The notes under the pieces were generated by a model that had not been told where the DNA came from, ran no database searches, and saw nothing but the letters and a program-made list of their open reading frames with translations. A DNA stretch of 64,000 nucleotides from Limnospira sp050045915 (GTDB lineage Bacteria; Cyanobacteriota; Cyanobacteriia; Cyanobacteriales; Microcoleaceae), in contig JBNGCR010000001.1 of assembly GCA_050045915.1 (NCBI GenBank), forward strand, positions 1 to 64,000, read 5' to 3'. Of the stretch, positions 7,774-16,207 are shown in pieces. A program made the position numbers and the translations under genes. Every line of letters begins with the position of its first letter. The first letter of the stretch is position 1.

Positions 7774-7932
7774 GCCTTGAAATGAATTTCAAGGCTCATA
7801 GCAAAAGTCCACTCAAGTGGACTCGGTTGGACATAGTAGTGTCCTAATATCAGCTCCGGCTATCCCCTCCTTCAACCTCCCCAATCCTCTTGAGAGGATT
7901 TTTGCTATTAGCTTTGGAATTCATTCCAAAGC
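7774..7932. repeat. Array of four short perfect hairpins (copy A)
   Basis: Four inverted repeats each with a two-base centre: 7774-7795 (GCCTTGAAAT stem), 7806-7823 (AGTCCACT), 7883-7900 (AATCCTCT) and 7911-7932 (GCTTTGGAAT). The linkers carry the recurring motif TTTGCTAT or its complement. The same array with changed stems is at 43942-44341. Confidence 0.85.
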
Positions 7933-8139
7933 GGTGTGGATATCCAACCGGCTTTTTCCGGGCATTTAATCGAATTTGATATGAGATCAAATCCGTTTGT
8001 TTGACCGCCAATCGATCGCCCCCTAGCTTCCCGTAGGGGCAACCGTCTCGGGTTGCCCGATGTTTGAGTATTTAATCGGATTTGATATGAGTCTTGACAT
8101 CGCATCTGCGACGGGATGGACCCACTCTCTCCCTTCAAA

Positions 8140-9354
8140 TCACGACTTGAGCAACTGCCAACACTCCGATGCGATCGCCCAATCTTCTTCGGTGTGGATG
8201 ACAAATACCCGCACCTTCGAGCCCGGCGCCGAAATCTCCCCGTCTCCGTGGGTGGCGTTATTTTTCTGGCCGTCCAACTGCAGTCCCAGAAACTCAAATC
8301 CGGCACAGGTGGCTTCCCGAACCGGCGCCGCGTGTTCCCCAATTCCCGCCGTAAATACCAGTCCGTCCACCCCGCCGAGGCTGGCCAACATGGCGCCGAT
8401 CGCCGTTTTGAGGCGGTGGACGAACATCTCGAAGGCAAGTTTCGCCCGTTCGTTCCCCTTGGCCATCTCCTCCCGAATGTAGCGCATATCCCCAGAGACG
8501 CCGGTAATTCCTTTGAGGCCGGATTCCTTGTTGAGCATTTGGTTGAGGCGATCGCCGTCCAACCCGTGTTCCCGCATCAAGAATATCAAAATCGCCGGGT
8601 CGATGGAACCGCTGCGGGTCCCCATCATCAGCCCTTCCAGGGGGGTGAATCCCATCGTGGTATTGATGCTGATGCCGTCCCGGATAGCCGCCAGGGAACA
8701 GCCGTTGCCCAGGTGGCAAGTAATTAAACGCAGGGACTCCAACGGTTTCCCCATCAGTCGGGCCGCGCGATCGGCACAATATTTGTGGCTGGTGCCGTGG
8801 AAGCCGTAGCGGCGGATGCCCCGTTCAAACCACTCGTAGGGGATGGGATAGACGGCCGCAGCGGGGGGCATTTGGCTGTGGAAGGCCGTGTCGAACACCG
8901 CCACCTGGGGGACCTCTCCCAGGGTTTTCTCGATCGCTTCAATACCCTCCAAGTGGCTGGGGTTGTGGGCGGGAGCCAGGGGAATCAGGTCTTTGATGGT
9001 CCGTTTCACCTCGGAATCGATCCGGGTGGCGGCGGAATAGTCCGTGCCGCCGTGGACGACCCGGTGGCCCACCCCGTCGATGTCCGAGAGGTTTTCGATC
9101 ACCCGGGTTTCGCCTTCAGTCAGGGTTTGCAGCATTTTGGCGATCGCATCTGATTTCGCCCGGGACTCGATTTTGACCTCTTGTTTCACCCCGTTGGCTT
9201 TCACCTTCATTTCGCCGAAATCCTCCGACACCCCCCAATCGATCGCGGCTTCCCAGATGGGTTCGGGGGGATCGTCGGGGAGGGTATCTCCCGTGATATC
9301 GTACAGGCAACTTTTTTGGGAGCTGGAGCCGGCGTTGAGAACCAGGATTTTCAT
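8140..9354 (-). CDS. ackA: Acetate kinase
   Basis: 404 residues, MKILVLNAGSSSQKSCLYD, the usual AckA length. It converts acetyl phosphate and ADP to acetate and ATP, reversibly, in the cytoplasm. Family motifs are present: NAGSSSQK at the start, GHRVVHGG, FDTAFH, HLGNGCSLAAI, DTSTMG-like SINTTMGFTPLEGLMMGTRSGSIDPA, and near the end FTAGIGEHAAPVR. With phosphoketolase at 10419, divergently placed, it forms the classical phosphoketolase-acetate kinase pair that yields acetate and ATP from pentose or fructose phosphates. The histidine phosphatase gene at 9451-10089 lies between them on the same strand as ackA, 96 bases upstream. Confidence 0.97.
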   Translation of the reverse strand: MKILVLNAGSSSQKSCLYDITGDTLPDDPPEPIWEAAIDWGVSEDFGEMKVKANGVKQEVKIESRAKSDAIAKMLQTLTEGETRVIENLSDIDGVGHRVVHGGTDYSAATRIDSEVKRTIKDLIPLAPAHNPSHLEGIEAIEKTLGEVPQVAVFDTAFHSQMPPAAAVYPIPYEWFERGIRRYGFHGTSHKYCADRAARLMGKPLESLRLITCHLGNGCSLAAIRDGISINTTMGFTPLEGLMMGTRSGSIDPAILIFLMREHGLDGDRLNQMLNKESGLKGITGVSGDMRYIREEMAKGNERAKLAFEMFVHRLKTAIGAMLASLGGVDGLVFTAGIGEHAAPVREATCAGFEFLGLQLDGQKNNATHGDGEISAPGSKVRVFVIHTEEDWAIASECWQLLKS

Positions 9355-9450
9355 AAAAAAACTCGGCTTGATGGGTCTTTATAGAGGTTCTATCTCTCTT
9401 TCGGAAGATGCACAATTTAGAATTGCGCTTTTACTGTATCAAATAATCCT

Positions 9451-10089
9451 TTAAGTTCCCGCCCGGGAGCGTAGACGTTCATTCAAATGGGAACGATCAC
9501 CCAGGGAATGCATCAGGGGGCCGTGAGCTTCCATCTCGATCAAACTGACGCCGCCCACGGGCATCAACAGGCGATCGCGGAACCGGCCTACGTCAATTCC
9601 GAGCAACTGGCACAACATGATCCGGATCGTCGCCTTGTGGGCAACAACTAGGATATTTCCAGTTTCATGGCATTTTTGGATCTCCTGGATCACCGGAGAG
9701 GAACGTCGCCAAACATCCACCCCTTTTTCGCCTCCCGTCGGCGCATTCCAGCCCGGATCGGTGAGCCAGCGGACATAATCATCGTGGTATTTTTCGTTCA
9801 CCGTTTCCGGCGATTCTCCCTCCCAATCCCCGTAGGCGAGTTCCTTTAAACCCTCCCGCACTTCCATCGGAATCCCGACGGTTTCGCACAGAGGTTTTGC
9901 GGTGGCGATCGTCCGTTTCATGGGGCTGACGTAGGCGGCGACCCACCGCAGATGACGGTAAGTTTCAGCGAACTCCTGCGCCATTTTTATCCCGTCTTCG
10001 GTCAATTCCGGGTCTAAATTTCCGCAGTAACCGCCCGTCCGGCTTTGGACAGTTTCTCCGTGGCGTAGAAAGTACAGTTTCAGAGTCAT
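9451..10089 (-). CDS. Histidine phosphatase family protein (phosphoglycerate mutase-like)
   Basis: 212 residues. The phosphohistidine signature LYFLRHGETVQSR is at residues 5-17; the second arginine is in SPMKRTIATA, the acidic residue in KELAYGDWEGE, and the second catalytic His in LVVAHKATIR. These define the branch 1 histidine phosphatases. The substrate cannot be read from sequence: sugar phosphatase and cofactor-dependent mutase are both possible. It lies upstream of ackA on the same strand and divergent from phosphoketolase, so a role with sugar phosphates of the phosphoketolase route is plausible but inferred. Confidence 0.88.
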   Translation of the reverse strand: MTLKLYFLRHGETVQSRTGGYCGNLDPELTEDGIKMAQEFAETYRHLRWVAAYVSPMKRTIATAKPLCETVGIPMEVREGLKELAYGDWEGESPETVNEKYHDDYVRWLTDPGWNAPTGGEKGVDVWRRSSPVIQEIQKCHETGNILVVAHKATIRIMLCQLLGIDVGRFRDRLLMPVGGVSLIEMEAHGPLMHSLGDRSHLNERLRSRAGT

Positions 10090-10418
10090 ATTGAAAAATC
10101 AGGATTATCGCAGTATACATGATAACAGGGCGATCGGATCTTCCCGTTTCCGAACAGAGTAACAGGTTCCCGAAGCGCCAACGAAATCAAAAAATTAAGA
10201 TAAAGTTAAAATTCTCTTAAAAAACCCAAAAAAACCTTAAGCTCTCTCCGTATGACTTGCAATTTTACAAAAATTGACATTTAATAGGGGTCAGCTCAAA
10301 TTGGCATCCCAAAAATGCCACAACTGACAGTTCCTTAAATTGGGAAATGTCGGCTCAATCATACCGTTGAGCTTGAACAGCAGTCATCAAATGAACTGAT
10401 AACAAAAGGTCAGGATTT
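10090..10418. other. Divergent intergenic region upstream of phosphoketolase
   Basis: 329 AT-rich bases between two divergent starts. They probably hold both promoters. TTGCAA at 10257-10262 with TTAATA at 10281-10286 (18-base spacing) is a weak candidate for the + strand. I see no clear operator or structured leader. Confidence 0.4.
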
Positions 10419-12836
10419 ATGGTAGCAGCACCCGAGAAACCGATCGCAACCGCCAACCCGCTCAGTGAGGAAGACGTGCGGAAGATCCACGCCTACTGGC
10501 GGGCCTGCAACTATCTCTGCGTGGGCATGATCTACCTGCGGGACAACCCCTTATTGAAGGAACCCCTCAAGCCCGAACACGTCAAATATCGCCTGTTGGG
10601 CCACTGGGGATCGAGTCCCGGTTTGAGCTTCCTCTACATTCACATGAACCGGCTGATCAAAAAGTACGATCTGAACATGATCTACATCGCCGGCCCGGGA
10701 CACGGTGCCCCCGGCGTTCTCGCGCCCGTCTACCTAGAAGGGACTTACTCCGAAGTCTACCCCGACAAGAGCGAAGACGAAGAGGGGATGAAGAAATTCT
10801 TCAAGCAATTCTCCTTCCCCGGTGGCATCGGCAGCCACTGCACCCCGGAAACCCCCGGCTCCATCCACGAAGGGGGTGAATTGGGCTACAGCCTCTCCCA
10901 CGCCTACGGTACGGCCTTCGACCACCCCGATCTGATCGTCGCGGCCGTCGTGGGTGACGGGGAAGCGGAAACCGGCCCCCTGGCGACCGCTTGGCACTCC
11001 AACAAATTCATCAACCCCATCCGGGACGGTGCGGTGCTGCCCATCCTGCACCTGAACGGCTACAAAATTGCCAACCCCACCATCCTGGCCCGCATTTCCG
11101 ACGAAGAACTCCAAAACCTGTTCCGGGGTTACGGCTACACCCCTTATATTGTCGAGTGCGACCAAGAGGAAGACTACGCCTCGGCCCACCAGAAAATGGC
11201 GGCAACTCTGGAACACTGCATCAGCGAGATTCGAGCCATCCAAGATCACGCCCGCAGCACCGGAGATGCCACCCGCCCCCACTGGCCGATGATTATTTTG
11301 CGTTCTCCGAAAGGGTGGACCGGACCCAAGGAAGTAGACGGCCACAAGGTCGAGGGCTTCTGGCGGGCCCACCAAGTTCCCATGTCCAACGTCATCGGCA
11401 ACTCCAGCCACATGAGAATTCTGGAAGAGTGGATGCGGAGTTACCACGTCGAGGAACTGTTCGACGAAAATGGAACTTTGATTCCCGAACTCAAGGAACT
11501 CGCACCCACGGGAAGCCGCCGTATGAGCGCCAACCCCTTCGCCAACGGCGGTGTCCTGCGGAAGGATCTGAATATGCCGGACTTCCGCCACTACGGCGTC
11601 GAGGTTCGCCATCCCGCCACCAGCGAAGCCGAAAACACCCGCCCCCTGGGGAACTTCCTGCGGGACATCATGCGAAATAACATGACCAACTTCCGGATGT
11701 TCGGGCCGGACGAAACCGCCTCGAACCGTTTGAATGCGGTCTACGAGGTGAGCAAGAAAACCTGGCTGGGCGAATTTTTCCCGGAAGACTTGGATGGCAG
11801 CGAACTGGCCCAAGACGGCCGGGTGATGGAAATGTTGAGCGAACACACCCTGCAGGGTTGGCTCGAAGGCTATTTGCTCACGGGGGGTCACGGCTTCTTC
11901 CACACCTACGAAGCCTTCGCCCATGTGGTGGACTCCATGTTCAACCAGCACGCCAAGTGGTTGGAAATTTCTAAAAAAGAGGTTCCCTGGCGGTCACCTG
12001 TGGCTTCCCTGAATATCTTGCTTTCCTCTACCGTTTGGCGACAGGATCACAATGGTTTTAGCCACCAAGATCCGGGCTATGTGGATTTGGTGACGAACAA
12101 GAGCCCCGACGTGGTGCGGGTGTATTTCCCGCCGGATGCCAACTGCTTGCTCTCCTGTGCCGACCACTGTTTGCGGAGCAAAGATTACGTCAACGTCATC
12201 GTGGCGGACAAGCAGAAACACCTGCAATTCCTGAATATGGAAGATGCGATCAAGCACTGCACCAAAGGCATCGGAATTTGGGAGTGGGCCAGCAATGACG
12301 ACTGCGGAAAAGAACCGGACATTCCGGACGTGATCATGGCATCCTGCGGCGATGTGGCGACCAAGGAATCTTTGGCAGCCACCGCCATCATGCGGGAAGA
12401 GTTTCCCGAGTTGAAAATCCGGTTTGTCAACGTCGTCGATCTGTTCAAGTTGCAGCCCGAGAGCGAACATCCCCACGGGTTGTCAGATTGGGATTTTGAC
12501 AGCTTATTCACGACGGATAAACCGGTCATCTTTAACTTCCACGGCTATCCCTGGCTGATTCACAAGTTGGCTTACCGCCGCACCAACCACCACAATATGC
12601 ACGTTCGCGGTTACAAGGAAAAGGGGAATATCAATACCCCCTTGGAGTTGGCGATCAACAACCAGATCGATCGCTTCAATTTGGTCATCGACGTCATCGA
12701 TCGCGTGCCCAAGTTGGGTTCGGCGGCGGCTTACGTCCGGGAGCGGATGCGGAACGCCATCATCGAAAATGTCGCCTACGCCTACGAACACGGCCGGGAT
12801 AAGGACGAAATCAACAATTGGAAGTGGCCGTTCTAG
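10419..12836 (+). CDS. xfp: Phosphoketolase (xylulose 5-phosphate/fructose 6-phosphate)
   Basis: 805 residues, close to the usual 790-830. A thiamine-diphosphate enzyme that cleaves xylulose 5-phosphate or fructose 6-phosphate with phosphate to acetyl phosphate plus an aldose phosphate. Diagnostic stretches are visible: GHWGSSPGLSFLYIHMNRL near residue 68, GPGHGAPG, GGIGSHCTPETPGSIHEGGELGYSLSHA, and the cofactor-binding VVGDGEAETGPLATAWHSNK. Further on are GGHGFFHTYEAFAHVVDSM and SSTVWRQDHNGFSHQDPG. Its acetyl phosphate product feeds AckA, encoded divergently. AGG precedes the ATG by about eight bases. A hairpin and a terminator follow the stop. One of the safest calls in the window. Confidence 0.97.
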   Translation: MVAAPEKPIATANPLSEEDVRKIHAYWRACNYLCVGMIYLRDNPLLKEPLKPEHVKYRLLGHWGSSPGLSFLYIHMNRLIKKYDLNMIYIAGPGHGAPGVLAPVYLEGTYSEVYPDKSEDEEGMKKFFKQFSFPGGIGSHCTPETPGSIHEGGELGYSLSHAYGTAFDHPDLIVAAVVGDGEAETGPLATAWHSNKFINPIRDGAVLPILHLNGYKIANPTILARISDEELQNLFRGYGYTPYIVECDQEEDYASAHQKMAATLEHCISEIRAIQDHARSTGDATRPHWPMIILRSPKGWTGPKEVDGHKVEGFWRAHQVPMSNVIGNSSHMRILEEWMRSYHVEELFDENGTLIPELKELAPTGSRRMSANPFANGGVLRKDLNMPDFRHYGVEVRHPATSEAENTRPLGNFLRDIMRNNMTNFRMFGPDETASNRLNAVYEVSKKTWLGEFFPEDLDGSELAQDGRVMEMLSEHTLQGWLEGYLLTGGHGFFHTYEAFAHVVDSMFNQHAKWLEISKKEVPWRSPVASLNILLSSTVWRQDHNGFSHQDPGYVDLVTNKSPDVVRVYFPPDANCLLSCADHCLRSKDYVNVIVADKQKHLQFLNMEDAIKHCTKGIGIWEWASNDDCGKEPDIPDVIMASCGDVATKESLAATAIMREEFPELKIRFVNVVDLFKLQPESEHPHGLSDWDFDSLFTTDKPVIFNFHGYPWLIHKLAYRRTNHHNMHVRGYKEKGNINTPLELAINNQIDRFNLVIDVIDRVPKLGSAAAYVRERMRNAIIENVAYAYEHGRDKDEINNWKWPF

Positions 12837-12857
12837 ACTGAATCTTTGCATCTGAAA

Positions 12858-12932
12858 GTCAACCCGGGAGGGTTGACAACAAAGGGGCGATCGCCTGTAC
12901 GATAGATTCAGATCGTTGGCGATCGCTTTTTT
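12858..12932 (+). terminator. Hairpin plus Rho-independent terminator after xfp
   Basis: First an 8-bp hairpin GTCAACCC/GGGTTGAC (12858-12877). Then GCGATCGCC/GGCGATCGC (12887-12895, 12918-12926), built from two HIP1 sites, followed by TTTTTT. Confidence 0.7.
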
Positions 12933-13110
12933 ATGGCTGTCAACCTGGGGTCAAAGTCTCACCAACTCCGGGGATTGGGCGATGTCTTGACCGATGGAGT
13001 CTGATGAAATTGGGAAAGTAAAATTATCGAAAATCTAAAATTTTCGATCGTCTGCCGTCGTTGTTTCGATCGCCCGAGCTTTTCAATCTCTGAATCGGAG
13101 ACTTTAAAAT

Positions 13111-14169
13111 ATGACAATTTTACTCGCCGGAGACATCGGCGGAACGAAGACAATTTTACGTTTGGTAGAAGCAGAATATACCGATAAAAATTCCCCCCTT
13201 CCTTCCCTCAAAACCTTATTTGAAAATACCTATCCCAGCCAGGATTACCCGGATTTGGTGCCGATCGCCCGCCGTTTTTTGAAGGAGGCTTCGGACGCCG
13301 TTTCCGACTATCAACCCCCAGAAAAAGCCTGTTTCGGCATCGCCGGACCCGTGGTCAACAACACCTGCGAACTCACCAACCTGAGTTGGTCCCTGCAGGC
13401 CGATCGCCTGGAACGGGAATTGGAAATTTCTAAAATAGAATTAATTAACGATTTTGCCGCCATCGGTTACGGCGTGGTGGGGTTGTCGGACGAGGATCTG
13501 CACGTCCTCCAGGCGGGAGAACTCAACCCAGGAGCCCCCATCGCCGTCATCGGGGCGGGGACGGGTTTGGGCCAGGGATTCGTCATCCCCCGGGCCGATG
13601 GCTACCAGGTATTTTCCACCGAAGGCGGCCACACGGATTTCGCACCGCGATCGGAATTGGAATTTCACCTGCTGGGCTACTTGCGAGAGCTCTACAGCAT
13701 CACGCGGGTGTCCGTGGAACGGGTGGTTTCCGGGATGGGAATCGCCGGAATTTATCAATTTTTGCGCGATCGCGACGTCTCCCAGGAATCGAAAGCCCTC
13801 GCGGAAGTCTATCGCACTTGGAAGCAGGAAATGGGGCGGGAAGAGAAAACCGTCGATCTGGCCGCGGAAGTCTCCAAAGCGGCTCTGGCCGAAAGCGACT
13901 ACCTCTCCGAACAGACGATGAAACTGTTCGTGGATGCCTACGGCGCCGAAGCGGGAAACCTCGCCCTCAAGTTACTACCCTACGGCGGACTGTACGTCGC
14001 CGGGGGGATCGCCGCCAAAATTCTGCCGCTGATAGAATCCGGGAGTTTCATGAAGGCGTTCAAAGACAAAGGCCGCGTCAGTCCCCTTTTAGATCGCGTC
14101 CCCGTCCGCATCGTCTTGAATCCGAAAGTGGGATTGATCGGGGCGGCACTGTGCGCGGCTCAAGTTTGA
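13111..14169 (+). CDS. glk: Glucokinase
   Basis: 352 residues, MTILLAGDIGGTKTILRLVEAEY. It phosphorylates glucose with ATP in the cytoplasm. The phosphate-1 loop AGDIGGTKT is at residues 6-14; the sugar site includes FGIAGPVVNNTCELTNLSW, ELINDFAAIGYG (catalytic Asp) and VIGAGTGLGQGF, then STEGGHTDFAPR and GGIAAKILP. Length and motifs match cyanobacterial Glk. It follows phosphoketolase on the same strand after a terminator, so it likely has its own promoter, yet the two stand together as sugar-entry and sugar-phosphate-cleaving steps. Confidence 0.96.
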   Translation: MTILLAGDIGGTKTILRLVEAEYTDKNSPLPSLKTLFENTYPSQDYPDLVPIARRFLKEASDAVSDYQPPEKACFGIAGPVVNNTCELTNLSWSLQADRLERELEISKIELINDFAAIGYGVVGLSDEDLHVLQAGELNPGAPIAVIGAGTGLGQGFVIPRADGYQVFSTEGGHTDFAPRSELEFHLLGYLRELYSITRVSVERVVSGMGIAGIYQFLRDRDVSQESKALAEVYRTWKQEMGREEKTVDLAAEVSKAALAESDYLSEQTMKLFVDAYGAEAGNLALKLLPYGGLYVAGGIAAKILPLIESGSFMKAFKDKGRVSPLLDRVPVRIVLNPKVGLIGAALCAAQV

Positions 14170-14203
14170 CTGACCTGGGGCGTGGGAGGCGATCGGAGGC
14201 AGG

Positions 14204-14227
14204 GGAGGAAAATCCTATCTGTGTTCT
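14204..14227. repeat. 24-base motif shared with 57617-57640
   Basis: GGAGG(A/T)AAATCCTATCTG... occurs here and 43 kb away with one mismatch, in both cases in non-coding sequence close to the end of a gene. Role unknown; remnant of a dispersed repeat is the simplest reading. Confidence 0.5.
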
Positions 14228-14294
14228 TCCTCGGCTTCCTCGGCTCCCTCCGCTTGAAAGGTCAGGATTTAATAACATTTTAATCCCGATTTAA

Positions 14295-14322
14295 CTGACA
14301 AATCTGGCAAAAGGAGTATGAT
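14295..14322 (+). promoter_or_regulatory. Candidate promoter of the small gene at 14396
   Basis: CTGACA (14295-14300) and TATGAT (14317-14322) with a 16-base spacer, about 74 bases before the ATG. Confidence 0.4.
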
Positions 14323-14395
14323 CGAATCAAATTCTGTAGTCTAAGATACAGAAAAATAAGATTCGACCCTGACAACTCGTTTGAGGAATCCCGAT

Positions 14396-14551
14396 ATGAA
14401 CGCCCAAGAAAAAGCCAGATTGTTGATGAGCGGATCTCGCCGGCGATCGCAGCACCGCCAGTCCTCGATGTTCTCCCGCCTCACGGAAGAACTCGGCTCC
14501 TCTGTCACGCCGACTTCCCGTCGTCAATCCCCCCCCGAGGACTTGCAATAA
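14396..14551 (+). CDS. Small basic protein related to the 40.9-41.9 kb array
   Basis: 51 residues, MNAQEKARLLMSGSRRRSQH... The first half matches the tandem small proteins at 40918-41873: Q-(E/D)-K-A-R-x-L-M, then an arginine-rich stretch, RQSSMFSR and EELG in place of RQQSMLNR and AEVG. The C-terminal half diverges and is shorter (PTSRRQSPPEDLQ). It has a good candidate promoter and GAGGAA nine bases before the ATG. The stop is 16 bases before the DUF4278 start, so the two are probably co-transcribed. I know no function for this family. Confidence 0.7.
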   Translation: MNAQEKARLLMSGSRRRSQHRQSSMFSRLTEELGSSVTPTSRRQSPPEDLQ

Positions 14552-14567
14552 TTAGGAGACTTCTCCC

Positions 14568-14801
14568 ATGAAATACTGTTACCGTGGCATCCACTACGAC
14601 AGTTGGCCCGACGACCCGCGATCGCCGCAACCCCCCCGCATCACGACGGGCAAATACCGGGGCGTGAGTTGGTTGAAGCGATCGTTTCCATCCCTGCAAC
14701 GCTGGACTCGACGTTTTTGGGGCAAATATCGGGGGGTGAACCTGCCCACACAGCCGGACATTTTCCGCCAACACCTCGAACACTGTTATCGCCTGCATTA
14801 A
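14568..14801 (+). CDS. DUF4278 family small protein
   Basis: 77 residues, MKYCYRGIHYDSWPDD. The tell-tale repeats YRG are present three times: YCYRGIHY at the start, GKYRGVSW in the middle and GKYRGVNL near the end; this is the DUF4278 signature, a family abundant in cyanobacteria with no known function to me. TAGGAGA precedes the ATG. Its C-terminal IFRQHLEHCYRLH is basic and His-rich. It lies just downstream of the small basic protein gene and is convergent with the glycosyltransferase gene. Confidence 0.85.
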   Translation: MKYCYRGIHYDSWPDDPRSPQPPRITTGKYRGVSWLKRSFPSLQRWTRRFWGKYRGVNLPTQPDIFRQHLEHCYRLH

Positions 14802-14830
14802 TCGTTGACTATTCAGGATTTGATAGGATA

Positions 14831-16015
14831 TCAGAGCAGCGCGATAATTTCCCCATAGGCTCCCACCATCTGCTCGGCGATCGCACCCCAACTATAATGC
14901 TCCAAAGCATAGTTGCGAGCATTCGTCCCCCGGCATCGCAACTCGTCGCGATCGCCCAGTGCCGTTTCAATCATGATCGCAATTTCATCAATATCACAAT
15001 TGCTGACCCATCCCCCCGCAGCTTGTTCCACCTGCGGCCAAATATGAACGCCGTTGGAAATCGCCACCGCCGTCCCCGCCACCATCGCCTCCGCCACCGC
15101 GATGCCGAAATTTTCGTAGTAGGAGGGCAACACGAACAGGTCCGCCGCCTGCAACAATGCCGTTTTTGCCCGTCCCGTCACGAATCCCGTCAGTGTCGTT
15201 AGTTCAGCGACAGGCGATCGCGCGATCCGCTCCCGGATCTGCCCTTCGTAGTCCGGATCTTGGGGATTAGACCCCGCCAACACGAACCGGAACCGTCCCC
15301 CCCCGTGCCAAATCTTCTCCAACGCCGGAATCAACAATTCCAACCCCTTTTTGGGTTCGATGCGGGACAAAAACAAAATCAGCGGTGTGGTTTCATCCCC
15401 TTTCACCCGCAATTGAGCCAGATAGTCCCCGACATCCGGCACGGGTTCCGGCGGTTCGACCCCGAGGGGAATCACCAAATCCCGCGTCGTCGCCCCAAAC
15501 CGCTCCGAAATTTCGGCTTCCTGTTCGCTGGTAAAATGCACGGCCGCCGCCCCCGCGATGTTCGCCCCCTCCAACAGCTTCACATACACCTGTTTGAGCC
15601 GCCTTTTCTTGCGGAGGTCGGCCGGGTCGAGGGTTCCGAGGGGGCGCAGGATGTAGGGCAACTGCCGCATCCTAGCCACCGTCGCCGCCGCCGAACTCAG
15701 GGGAGAAAAGAGGGCATGAATGTGGGCTAAATCAAATTCACCGGCATTTTGCCACAACCACCCCAGCAGTTGCGGGGAAAACTTGTAACGCCGGAACGGG
15801 GAACAGCGGAAATAGCGGATTTGGTAGCCATCTTGGGGGACGGGGCGATCGAGGGGGACGTCGAGGGGCGGCTGTCCGCTGTCGCCGTTGGAGTCGGTGG
15901 TCAGAACGGTCAGATCCACCCCCCGAGCCGCCAACGCCTCGGAGAGTCCCCGCACCATTTGGCTCGGGCCGCCGTAAACCAGGGAAATGGAGGGAACGAT
16001 CTGCAAGATCCGCAT
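14831..16015 (-). CDS. Family 4 glycosyltransferase, HpsP-like
   Basis: 394 residues, MRILQIVPSISLVYGGPSQMVRGLSEALA. A GT-B fold enzyme: the N-terminal acceptor domain has the glycine-rich GGPSQMVRG, and the C-terminal GT4 nucleotide-sugar domain starts near ILFLSRIEPKKGLELLIPAL (about 240), with PSYYENFGIAVAEAMVAGTAV as the E-x7-E motif. The sequence, especially LTTDSNGDSGQPPLDVPL and ILRPLGTLDPADLRKK, recalls the hormogonium polysaccharide transferase HpsP; I cannot confirm that without a search, and no other hps gene is here. It is probably cytoplasmic and acts in extracellular polysaccharide assembly. Confidence 0.85.
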   Translation of the reverse strand: MRILQIVPSISLVYGGPSQMVRGLSEALAARGVDLTVLTTDSNGDSGQPPLDVPLDRPVPQDGYQIRYFRCSPFRRYKFSPQLLGWLWQNAGEFDLAHIHALFSPLSSAAATVARMRQLPYILRPLGTLDPADLRKKRRLKQVYVKLLEGANIAGAAAVHFTSEQEAEISERFGATTRDLVIPLGVEPPEPVPDVGDYLAQLRVKGDETTPLILFLSRIEPKKGLELLIPALEKIWHGGGRFRFVLAGSNPQDPDYEGQIRERIARSPVAELTTLTGFVTGRAKTALLQAADLFVLPSYYENFGIAVAEAMVAGTAVAISNGVHIWPQVEQAAGGWVSNCDIDEIAIMIETALGDRDELRCRGTNARNYALEHYSWGAIAEQMVGAYGEIIALL

Positions 16016-16021
16016 GGAGAA

Positions 16022-16083
16022 TTTTAGATTTTAGATGGTAGGGGCGCAAGGCTTTTAGATTTTAGATGGTAGGGGCGCAAGGC
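16022..16083. repeat. 31-bp tandem duplication
   Basis: Two adjacent identical 31-base units (16022-16052 and 16053-16083), each ending GGTAGGGGCGCAAGGC, upstream of the glycosyltransferase. The GGGGCGCAA motif pairs with TTGCGCCC just after and is also the stem of the hairpin at 29836. Confidence 0.85.
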
Positions 16084-16171
16084 TTGCGCCCTAATTTCAG
16101 ATTTCCCGTTGGAGGAGAAGTGCGGAGGTATCGGAATTAGAAATGAGAATTTTCCCTCTCTTCTTTCTCCC

Positions 16172-16207
16172 GACTCCCTAATACCGACTCCCTAATACCG
16201 ACTCCCT
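16172..16207. repeat. Tandem repeat of two alternating heptamers (GACTCCC TAATACC)
   Basis: 2.5 units of a 14-mer that is itself two heptamers. It overlaps the rodA stop codon region. Confidence 0.85.

Larger units (their letters stand above)
7479..8139. other. Gene-free spacer with palindromic repeats
   Basis: 661 bases between the His-rich gene and ackA. No coding frame is convincing on either strand. It contains a TATAGCAA-started motif at 7726, the hairpin array at 7774-7932, and ATTTGAT-ATGAG-ATCAAAT near 7968-7992. It is best read as an accumulation of decayed small repeats. Confidence 0.7.
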
